From Acidithiobacillus ferruginosus (GTDB lineage: Bacteria; Pseudomonadota; Gammaproteobacteria; Acidithiobacillales; Acidithiobacillaceae), in NCBI RefSeq assembly GCF_018854495.1, contig NZ_JABBDR010000016.1:1-27285 (forward strand): a stretch of 27,285 bases of DNA, in the 5' to 3' direction. This document shows, piece by piece, positions 21,450-27,285 of the stretch (positions are counted from its first letter, which is position 1; every line of letters begins with the position of its first letter). Under the pieces are notes generated by a model, which saw nothing but the letters and a program-made list of their open reading frames with translations, did no database searches and was not told the DNA's origin. The position numbers and the translations under genes were made by a program.

Positions 21450-23670
21450 GTGCGCTCCTCTGGGCACATTCACCGCGCAGGACACCCTGCACCTAAAACG
21501 TTTTGGGGATTCCCTCGGCCCGCGCCTGCCGCATCTGGCTGAAGACTTGTACAGGCAATTACAAAGTCAATCCGACACCAGGAACCTACTCAGCGACGCA
21601 AATCAGGCGGCCCGTCTACAGGCTATGCAAAAAGAGTGGCTGAAGAATCTGTTTACCGGTCAATACAATGCGGCATTTTGGGATACCCAGCGCACCATGG
21701 GGGAGCGGCATATCGAGTTGGCCATCCCCTTGCCACAGATCTGGGCCACCTTCACTTTTCTCCGGACGTCCCTCGTGGGAGAAGCTATTCGAGCCGCCGC
21801 GATGGAACAGACGGACCCTGCAGCAGGGATCAACCCCCTGCTGCATTTGCTGGACACCTGTCAGTATGTGATGAGCACGGCCTATGAACGCAAACGTCTG
21901 CACGATGCCATCCTGGCGCTGCGCCAACTGGCCCGCGTATATGATCTGGAAGAGTTTTTCCATGAAGCGGCCAGACTGGCCATTACCGTAGCTCAGGCCG
22001 ACGGTGCCGGTCTGCTGTGCCAAGGGGACGGACAGCTAAAGTATCGATTTTTTCATGGCCTGCCGATGGCATACCAAGCCTTTGCCAACTGGTCATTTCC
22101 CGATCATTTGGGTACATCGGGTGCCGCCGTACAGCGGGAAGAGGCGATTTATGTCTCAGACTACCCACAGTCCGTTTATGCCATGCCCGAGTTTGTCGAT
22201 GCTGGTCTGCAGGGCAGTCTGGCCATCCCTATTCCCGGTCCAGAGGGCATTCAGGGGGTACTGGCGATTTCCTGGTTTCAAAGCAGGCCGCTGGCACGGA
22301 TTCCGGAAGATCGTTGGGATCACCTGCGCCTTATCACCGACATGCTGGGGGCCAACCTTTACCGTGAGAAGCTTGAAAACCGCATGGAAGAACTGGCCAC
22401 ACGGGATATGTTGACGGGCCTTCCCAACCGCCGCGTTGTCATGGAGTGCATCACGACCGCCATGGCCCGTGCAGAACGCCATCAATTTTTATTTGCCCTG
22501 CTCTTTCTGGATCTGGATGGCTTCAAACCCATCAATGATCGCCTCGGGCATCACACGGGAGATGAAACGCTCCAGCAGGTGGCGCACGATTTGAGCAACG
22601 CCTTGCGCGGTGAAGATAGTATCTTGCGCTATGCGGGCGATGAATTTATGGTGCTCGTCCAAGACATTGCCCACATCAATGAGGTCGAGGCGATTGCCCA
22701 AAGAATGGTGGAAACCGTGCGCCGTGACGTCCAAAAGGGGGACCTTACCCTGCCGCTCAGCGCGAGCATCGGTGTCAGCGTGTATCCTTTTGATGATGGG
22801 GGTGCCGAAGAACTCGTTCACCATGCCGATCTGGCCATGTACGCGGCCAAACAGGCGGGAGGGGATCAATGGCAGTTTTACGATAATGACATTGGCCAGA
22901 CTTTGGCCGAAAGACAACGTCTCGTCCATGATTTGCATCACGCCCTCGACAGAGGGGAATTCGTGTTGCACTGGCAACCCATCGTCACCCTGTCCAAAAG
23001 ACGCATCAGCGGCGCTGAAGCTCTCCTGCGCTGGCAACACCCGACCCGGGGATTGCTGAGTCCCGGGGACTTTCTGGAGATTCTGGAATCCCTGCCCCTG
23101 ATGCAGACCGTAGGACATTGGATCATAGAGACGGCCTTCGCACAGGCAGCGCAATGGCATAGCCAGGGGCACTGCATCGATGTGCATATCAACCTCGCGG
23201 CCACGCAACTCGAAGACATGGAATTACTCGATTTACTGAGAAAAAATCTACGCCGCTATCCCGCCATTCACCATGATCATATCTGGCTGGAGATCGTGGA
23301 AAGGGTCGCTTTGCGCGATATTCCGGCCACAGCGACCATGATCAGGGCCTGTCGTGAACTGGGTCTGCATTTTTCGCTGGATGATTTCGGGACCGGAGCG
23401 GCAGCGCTGCAGTATCTAGTGGAGTTGGAATGCAGTGGGATCAAACTCGACAAAAGCATGGTAGCGCCCATGCGGGATAGCCCCAAGCATCACAACATAG
23501 TCCGCGCCATGGTGGACATGGCAAAGGCTTTGTCGATTCACGTCGTGGCGGAGGGAGTTGAAGATAATCACACCGCAGAGATTCTGGATGCCCTGGGTGT
23601 GCAGCATGCTCAAGGATATTTGTTCGCAAAGCCTATGGATGCCGCTGAAATGACCCGGATTCTGGGTTAA
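21424..23670 (+). CDS. globin-coupled GAF-GGDEF-EAL c-di-GMP enzyme
   Basis: A 748-residue signalling protein. Residues ~15-165 are a globin-coupled sensor with the likely proximal heme ligand H96 in MGERHIELAIPLP, suggesting oxygen, NO or redox sensing. A GAF domain follows (~175-315: ARLAITVAQADGAGLL ... LAIPIPGPEGIQGVLAISW). The GGDEF domain carries AGDEF (404-408), a usable active-site variant, preceded by an RGED inhibitory I-site (R395-D398). The EAL domain begins at E532-A-L and retains LEIVE, DDFGTG, LDKSM and VAEGVE, so both synthesis and breakdown of cyclic-di-GMP are possible. It starts at GTG 21424 with only a weak ribosome-binding site and is probably coupled to the short ORF upstream. 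The nearby PilZ protein is a plausible effector. Confidence 0.9.
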   Translation: MTASSAAPECAPLGTFTAQDTLHLKRFGDSLGPRLPHLAEDLYRQLQSQSDTRNLLSDANQAARLQAMQKEWLKNLFTGQYNAAFWDTQRTMGERHIELAIPLPQIWATFTFLRTSLVGEAIRAAAMEQTDPAAGINPLLHLLDTCQYVMSTAYERKRLHDAILALRQLARVYDLEEFFHEAARLAITVAQADGAGLLCQGDGQLKYRFFHGLPMAYQAFANWSFPDHLGTSGAAVQREEAIYVSDYPQSVYAMPEFVDAGLQGSLAIPIPGPEGIQGVLAISWFQSRPLARIPEDRWDHLRLITDMLGANLYREKLENRMEELATRDMLTGLPNRRVVMECITTAMARAERHQFLFALLFLDLDGFKPINDRLGHHTGDETLQQVAHDLSNALRGEDSILRYAGDEFMVLVQDIAHINEVEAIAQRMVETVRRDVQKGDLTLPLSASIGVSVYPFDDGGAEELVHHADLAMYAAKQAGGDQWQFYDNDIGQTLAERQRLVHDLHHALDRGEFVLHWQPIVTLSKRRISGAEALLRWQHPTRGLLSPGDFLEILESLPLMQTVGHWIIETAFAQAAQWHSQGHCIDVHINLAATQLEDMELLDLLRKNLRRYPAIHHDHIWLEIVERVALRDIPATATMIRACRELGLHFSLDDFGTGAAALQYLVELECSGIKLDKSMVAPMRDSPKHHNIVRAMVDMAKALSIHVVAEGVEDNHTAEILDALGVQHAQGYLFAKPMDAAEMTRILG

Positions 23671-23694
23671 ACCCGGGTTTTATTGTTACGGGGA

Positions 23695-23796
23695 GGAACG
23701 TATCGGTTCATCGATTATGCCGGGCCGACGGACTCGGTGGTGGATCCCGACACGGGAGAGATCCGCTGTGACTTCTATCAATTAATGCTACACTAG
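23695..23796 (+). pseudogene. IS21-family IstA fragment
   Basis: A short frame encodes YRFIDYAGPTDSVVDPDTG then EIRCDFYQL, the conserved beginning of the IstA catalytic domain. It ends at TAG 23796 and has no upstream or downstream continuation. It is a relic of an IS21 element. Confidence 0.65.
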
Positions 23797-23841
23797 GGAC
23801 TATGAAACAACTGTTTACGCCGTTTGATTTACGCCAATTGA

Positions 23842-24123
23842 CGCTACAAGGTTCTCGGTACAACCCGGCGTAGCGTTTCCGGGCTTTACCCGTTTCGCAG
23901 CGTGGAACCGGTAGACTTCGAATCTACGCTGGAACGAGACTTTCTGATTCGCCTGGAAACGGATAGGCGGGTACTGGATGTCGTTTCGCAACCCACGACT
24001 ATTGAATTTGTTGGCCCTCGCGGGCAGGTCTATCCCTATACGCCGGACTATCTGGTGACCTACCGGGCATATCCTGGGCCTGAGCCATCGTCAATTTTGG
24101 TGTATGAGCGTGTTCTAACATAG
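23842..24123 (+). pseudogene. TnsA-like endonuclease fragment (Tn7-type)
   Basis: The open frame from the TGA at 23839-23841 encodes RYKVLGTTRRSVSGLYPFRS, then FESTLERDFLIRLE (with the conserved glutamate), VVSQPTTIEF and YTPDYLVTYR, which carries the usual aspartate. This is the N-terminal nuclease of Tn7-type TnsA. The catalytic lysine strand expected next (LVEVK-like) is lost where the sequence diverges after LVYE. No in-frame ATG is present; GTG 23902 would start inside the fold. It is therefore a non-functional remnant. Confidence 0.62.
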
Positions 24124-24169
24124 CTTGGGCGGCGTCCTGTTGATCATCCGGCAGGGTTTCATTAGCCGG

Positions 24170-24427
24170 TCATCCATCGATGAATTTCATTCCCGCAAAG
24201 AGATCACGCACTTTCTCCGGATGGAAAATGGCGATCCAGTGCTTTTCGGCCTGCTGCAGCATCTTGAAGCCCAATCCAAGGAAGCTGTTGCGCGACACGC
24301 AGTTTTTGGTGCGTGACGTCCGGTGGCGCACGGTGGCAAAGGTCGATTCAATGGCATTGGTGGTGCGGATGTGCCGCCAATGTTCGGCCGGATAGTCATC
24401 CGCCACGTCCGCTAAATTCAATCGCGG
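24170..24427 (-). pseudogene. IS256-family (mutator) transposase C-terminal fragment
   Basis: The minus strand encodes DDYPAEHWRHIRTTNAIEST, FATVRHRTSRTKNC, FLGLGFKMLQQAEKHW and LFAGMKFIDG to a stop at 24170: the last ~85 residues of an IS256-type transposase. The upstream part of the same frame has no homology, so only the 3' end survives. It abuts the TnsA fragment. Confidence 0.82.
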
Positions 24428-24547
24428 AATTTGGGGAGAATGCCTGACGGGACAGGTTGACCGAGTGCTGCTAAGATGACACAAAACAGGGGTCTGACGT
24501 GACACGGAGGACCGGTTAGAGTCCGGCCGGGAGGTAGAGGGGAAACG
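24428..24547 (+). other. short spacer between the IS relics and the flagellar locus
   Basis: About 120 bases ending in AGAGGGG, the ribosome-binding site for 24548. No flagellar sigma28 or sigma54 promoter pattern was seen. The accessory/backbone boundary probably lies here. Confidence 0.4.
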
Positions 24548-25339
24548 ATGACGGAGCAGATTCACGAGGTCCGCCAGCACCTCTTTGCTGACCGCTATCG
24601 GGTCAGTTCTTGGCTGCATGCGACCAACGTCTTGGCGAGACTCATTCGGGATCATATTTTTTGTACCTTGTGGCTGGACGGTCAACCCGAGAGTTTCAAT
24701 ACGCTACTGCTCGATATGCAGGAGGAGCTTCTCTGGGTGGATGTTCCGCTCAATTTTCCGCAGAACGTGCGCCCGGAATGGCCCGTTACGATTATTACCC
24801 GCATGGATGGTCTGGTTAGCGGATTCCGCAGCAGCATAGTTCGGATGGAAAAAGAGGCAGTCGTGGTCCGTTACCCGGATGCCCTTTATCAACTGCAGCG
24901 CCGGCAGTTATACCGGGTCCCGCCGACCGTGCAGGATCCGGATCAGGTAGCGGCATATCGGCAGGGCGCGCAGATGATTACAGGACGGATGCAGGATATC
25001 AGTGCAGGTGGCTTGCGCATGCTTAGCCGTTGTCCAAAAGATTTTCCCTTTCAGCCGGGAGAGCAGATACCACAACTCATCTTCGGTATTCGTGACAGTG
25101 CGCCACTGCGTATGCCAGCTATCGTACGTTTTGTGGATGCTTATGCGACTGGTGCCTCCGGTGTTATTCTGGGGCTCGCGTTTCTGGATCCGCCCGCCGC
25201 AGATCAGGAAAAAGTCGCGCAATATGTGCAGGCCCGTGACCGGGAAATCGTACGTTTATTGAGCATTGGTTTACGCAGTTCTGCCAAGGCAGAGCCTACG
25301 TCCTGGAAAGGCCGGATCAAGCGCTGGTGGAAAACATGA
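24548..25339 (+). CDS. YcgR-like PilZ protein, c-di-GMP receptor
   Basis: A 263-residue protein with an N-terminal YcgR-type domain (~20-115) and a C-terminal PilZ domain. The c-di-GMP binding motifs are intact: RRQLYR (118-123; RxxxR) and DISAGG (150-155; DxSxxG). YcgR proteins bind cyclic-di-GMP and slow the flagellar motor. AGAGGGG lies just before the ATG. It is the first of four closely spaced genes, the others being DUF2802, FliK and an FlhB-like gene, which supports a flagellar role. Ends 13 bases before the next start. Confidence 0.87.
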   Translation: MTEQIHEVRQHLFADRYRVSSWLHATNVLARLIRDHIFCTLWLDGQPESFNTLLLDMQEELLWVDVPLNFPQNVRPEWPVTIITRMDGLVSGFRSSIVRMEKEAVVVRYPDALYQLQRRQLYRVPPTVQDPDQVAAYRQGAQMITGRMQDISAGGLRMLSRCPKDFPFQPGEQIPQLIFGIRDSAPLRMPAIVRFVDAYATGASGVILGLAFLDPPAADQEKVAQYVQARDREIVRLLSIGLRSSAKAEPTSWKGRIKRWWKT

Positions 25340-25352
25340 TCACCGAGGATGA

Positions 25353-25742
25353 ATGCTGATGTGGTTTCTTTTGCTGGTTCTCGCGCTGATTATTATTGCT
25401 GCCCAAGCGATGTTGTGGCGTTTGCAGCGTCGCTTGCTGACGAATCTGCAGATTTCTCAAGAGCGTGTGCAGGCGCTGGAGGAGACTGTGAGACGCCTTA
25501 CCGTCGGCCACACGACAAAAGAAACGAATGCTTCCCACGCCGCGCGCGACACGCATGGCGGAGGTCTCAAGGTCCAGTCACGGCCGACGGAGGAGAGCGA
25601 GGAGAAAGGAAACCGTTATCGGCGCGCCCGCATGCTGGCCGAGTCGGGGCGTAACGCCTGCTATATTGCGAGCGCCTGCCAGATCGGTGAAGAAGAGGCG
25701 GAACTCCTGATCCGCCTGAACAATCGGCCGCCGCAAAAATGA
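25353..25742 (+). CDS. DUF2802 membrane-anchored protein of the flagellar locus
   Basis: A 129-residue protein with one N-terminal membrane helix (FLLLVLALIIIAAQAMLW), a coiled-coil stretch (QERVQALEETVRRL), a polar linker, and a C-terminal motif typical of DUF2802 (ARMLAESGRNACYIASACQ, GEEEAELLIRLN) that looks like a small helix-turn-helix. DUF2802 genes commonly lie in gammaproteobacterial flagellar/chemotaxis loci; the function is unknown. The ATG at 25353 has GAGG nearby; MWF at 25359 is an alternative. The stop overlaps the FliK start (ATGA). Confidence 0.75.
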   Translation: MLMWFLLLVLALIIIAAQAMLWRLQRRLLTNLQISQERVQALEETVRRLTVGHTTKETNASHAARDTHGGGLKVQSRPTEESEEKGNRYRRARMLAESGRNACYIASACQIGEEEAELLIRLNNRPPQK

Positions 25743-26800
25743 CGCCTTCCGCCAGCGCCCTGGCGCCCATGCGCGTTGTTGGCGCGGTACTTATTCCAAA
25801 TGCGGCACCAGCGCTTGCGAAAACCATAACACCCGGCACCCTCCTGGAGGGGCGGGTGTTACAAAGCGCCAATGCGCAGACGCTCATAGCGGTAGCGGGG
25901 AAGACGCTGGCCTTTCAGTTGCCCGGCCAGTGGGCAGCGGAAGACCGCTTGCAGTTGCTCTATTTGGGAGGCCGTTCCCATCCCGCCTTTTTGCTCACGA
26001 CCTCGGCAGCAGCGTCGTTGCCGGATCGTGTGGGCTTGTCGAGTACGGCGCAGTCTCTTCTGGGTTTGTCTCCAGCCGAGAGTGGCAGCGGGCTCCGCAG
26101 CTTACAGCCATTGCTGCCGCAGCCACCCTCAGCAAGTGCCCCGCTCGCGCAGTTGCTGCAGCAGTCCATAACGCAGAGTGGGCTCTTTTATGAAAGCCAT
26201 CTGGCGGCTTGGGTGCAAGGCCAGCTGTCGCTGCAAAACCTGCGCGCAGAGCCACAGAATGCGTCCTTATTGCCGGTGCCAGAAGGCCCTTTACCGCAGA
26301 CGACACTGGCGGTCAGCCAGACCCCGGAACGTGTCTTACCCGATCGTGTCGCGGGGGCGATGACGTACACGCAGATTGCCGATTTGGGAAAGCCGGCTAT
26401 CCGCTATGCGTCTGCATCGATGACCGGAGATCTTGCCGGCCTTGTGGGCCGCCAGATTCAGGTGCTGAACCAGCAGCAGATCATCTGGAGCGGCCCGGTT
26501 TGGCCGGGGCAGTTTGTGCAATGGATGGTCAGCCGACGCGAGGAGCGTGTGGGAGAGAATGCCCGCTCACCGGTGACGAGGTCGGAGACAGCGCCGCATT
26601 GGGATAGCACATTGACGCTGCAAATGCCCCATTTGGGGAATATTCAGGCGAAGCTGCATTTGCATCGCGACACGCTGAGCCTGGCCATCACTGCGGATCA
26701 GGCGGCAGCTTTAAGAAATCATTGGGGGGATTTGAAGGCGGCTTTGCGGGCGCTGGGCCTGCGTGTAACGCAGCATGAGATTCGCGCATTTGATGGATAA
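25739..26800 (+). CDS. fliK: flagellar hook-length control protein FliK
   Basis: A 353-residue, Gln/Ala/Pro-rich protein with a variable N-terminal ruler region and a C-terminal Flg_hook domain: TLTLQMPHLGNIQAKLHLHR, ITADQAAALRNHWGDLKAAL, and the terminal ALGLRVTQHEIRAFDG. FliK is exported and switches the flagellar export gate from hook to filament substrates. The N-terminal segment MRVVGAVLIP... ATLLEGRVLQSANAQT looks like a distinct conserved opening. The start overlaps DUF2802 by four bases, and the stop overlaps the next gene by eight. Confidence 0.78.
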   Translation: MTPSASALAPMRVVGAVLIPNAAPALAKTITPGTLLEGRVLQSANAQTLIAVAGKTLAFQLPGQWAAEDRLQLLYLGGRSHPAFLLTTSAAASLPDRVGLSSTAQSLLGLSPAESGSGLRSLQPLLPQPPSASAPLAQLLQQSITQSGLFYESHLAAWVQGQLSLQNLRAEPQNASLLPVPEGPLPQTTLAVSQTPERVLPDRVAGAMTYTQIADLGKPAIRYASASMTGDLAGLVGRQIQVLNQQQIIWSGPVWPGQFVQWMVSRREERVGENARSPVTRSETAPHWDSTLTLQMPHLGNIQAKLHLHRDTLSLAITADQAAALRNHWGDLKAALRALGLRVTQHEIRAFDG

Positions 26801-27089
26801 CCAGCCAGAAAACCCACCCAACGCCGTGGCCTTGCGCTATAGTGGCAAGGATTCGGCGCCCATTGTCGTGGCGAAGGGGCGGGGATTGGTTGCTGAACAA
26901 ATTATCGCGAAAGCCCATGAGGCAGGGGTTTTCGTGCATGAATCCAAGGAACTGGTGAGCTTGCTGATGCAGGTTGATCTCGACCAGCAGATTCCGCCAC
27001 AACTCTATCAGGCCGTCGCAGAAGTTCTGGCATGGGTTTATCGCATAGAACAGAACGGGGCCAAGAGTCCCCAAGATCCTCTGAAATAA
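26793..27089 (+). CDS. stand-alone FlhB C-terminal domain protein (FlhX-like)
   Basis: A 98-residue protein matching only the cytoplasmic tail of FlhB/EscU: AVALRYSGKDSAPIVVAKGR, LVAEQIIAKAHEAGVFVHES, LDQQIPPQLYQAVAEVLAWV. The membrane part of FlhB is absent, and the NPTH autocleavage site is not present. Such FlhB-like proteins can partly replace the FlhB tail in the export switch, which fits overlap with fliK. An in-frame start further upstream lies inside fliK; the ATG at 26793 is preferred. Confidence 0.85.
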   Translation: MDNQPENPPNAVALRYSGKDSAPIVVAKGRGLVAEQIIAKAHEAGVFVHESKELVSLLMQVDLDQQIPPQLYQAVAEVLAWVYRIEQNGAKSPQDPLK

Positions 27090-27285
27090 GGGCTATCTGT
27101 GTCCATTGGACAAGTAGAGTATCGTCCCGCCGCGAGATACACCAAAATACGGGCACCTTATATGGACGCCTCTATGTGAGCAAGTGATGTTTGGCGTGTT
27201 GCACGGTAGATTTGTCCTAAGAATAATTCGGATATAAACCAGAGCAATACTCCTCGATGCTGGACACCGATCCCGATTTCAGATA
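27090..27285 (+). other. downstream end of the window, no gene seen
   Basis: About 200 bases after the FlhB-like gene. I see no convincing coding frame, terminator or RNA. Confidence 0.4.

Noticed and set aside
23802..23873. 23-codon frame starting MKQLFTPFDLRQLTL, like the N-terminus of old yellow enzymes
   Set aside because: Only about 15 residues resemble that family and the frame then stops; coincidence or a tiny relic cannot be separated.

Overview
The window looks like an accessory island of a Gram-negative proteobacterium lying against a chromosomal flagellar locus. The moderately high GC, a globin-coupled GGDEF/EAL protein and a YcgR / DUF2802 / FliK / FlhB-like run would suit an Acidithiobacillus-type acidophile. 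That assignment is inference from gene content only.

Layout. (1) 82-2604, + strand: a compact, overlapping four-gene bacterial ubiquitin-like conjugation operon. It encodes a single-domain Ubl, an E2-like protein, a JAB/JAMM deubiquitinase fused to a ThiF/E1-like adenylase, and a cysteine-rich DUF6527-like protein. It resembles the E2-family-E / Bil-type operons now linked to anti-phage defence. (2) 2787-3936: an apparently intact IS5-family element. (3) 3957-5920: a plasmid replication module with an elaborate inverted-repeat region, a helix-turn-helix protein, a ColE2-type Rep and a branched hairpin region after rep. (4) 17085 down to 6088, - strand: an ~11 kb, ten-gene apparent operon behind a near-consensus sigma70 promoter. 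In order of transcription: Lon-like AAA+ ATPase with Sel1-like N-terminus, metallophosphoesterase, PPP-type phosphatase, zeta-toxin-like P-loop kinase with a zinc-binding N-terminus, a second metallophosphoesterase broken by a 16-bp tandem duplication, OmpA-domain lipoprotein, five-helix membrane protein, secreted vWA-like protein, a third metallophosphoesterase, and a DEDDh exonuclease. A divergent HTH regulator (17284-18408) faces it. I do not recognise this combination as a described system; it is the main candidate for new biology here.

(5) 18409-19239: a non-coding stretch with a strong terminator, an 11-bp phased repeat array and a second long hairpin sharing arm sequence with the first. 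(6) 19240-21061: a YbjQ-family gene, then a decayed DUF4338 (DruA-like) gene and a decayed ISAs1 transposase. (7) 21140-23670: three tiny coupled ORFs leading into a globin-GAF-GGDEF-EAL c-di-GMP enzyme. (8) 23695-24427: a graveyard of IS21, TnsA and IS256 relics. (9) 24548-27089: flagellar genes (PilZ/YcgR, DUF2802, FliK, FlhB C-terminal paralogue), probably the chromosomal backbone.

How they may work together: the Ubl operon, DruA-like remnant, plasmid replicon and several ISs mark the left and centre as a mobile defence/accessory region. The minus-strand operon combines an ATP-driven remodeller, several phosphate-ester hydrolases, a possible kinase and cell-envelope proteins, suggesting an envelope-linked phosphorylation or nucleotide-signal system. 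No function is established from sequence alone.
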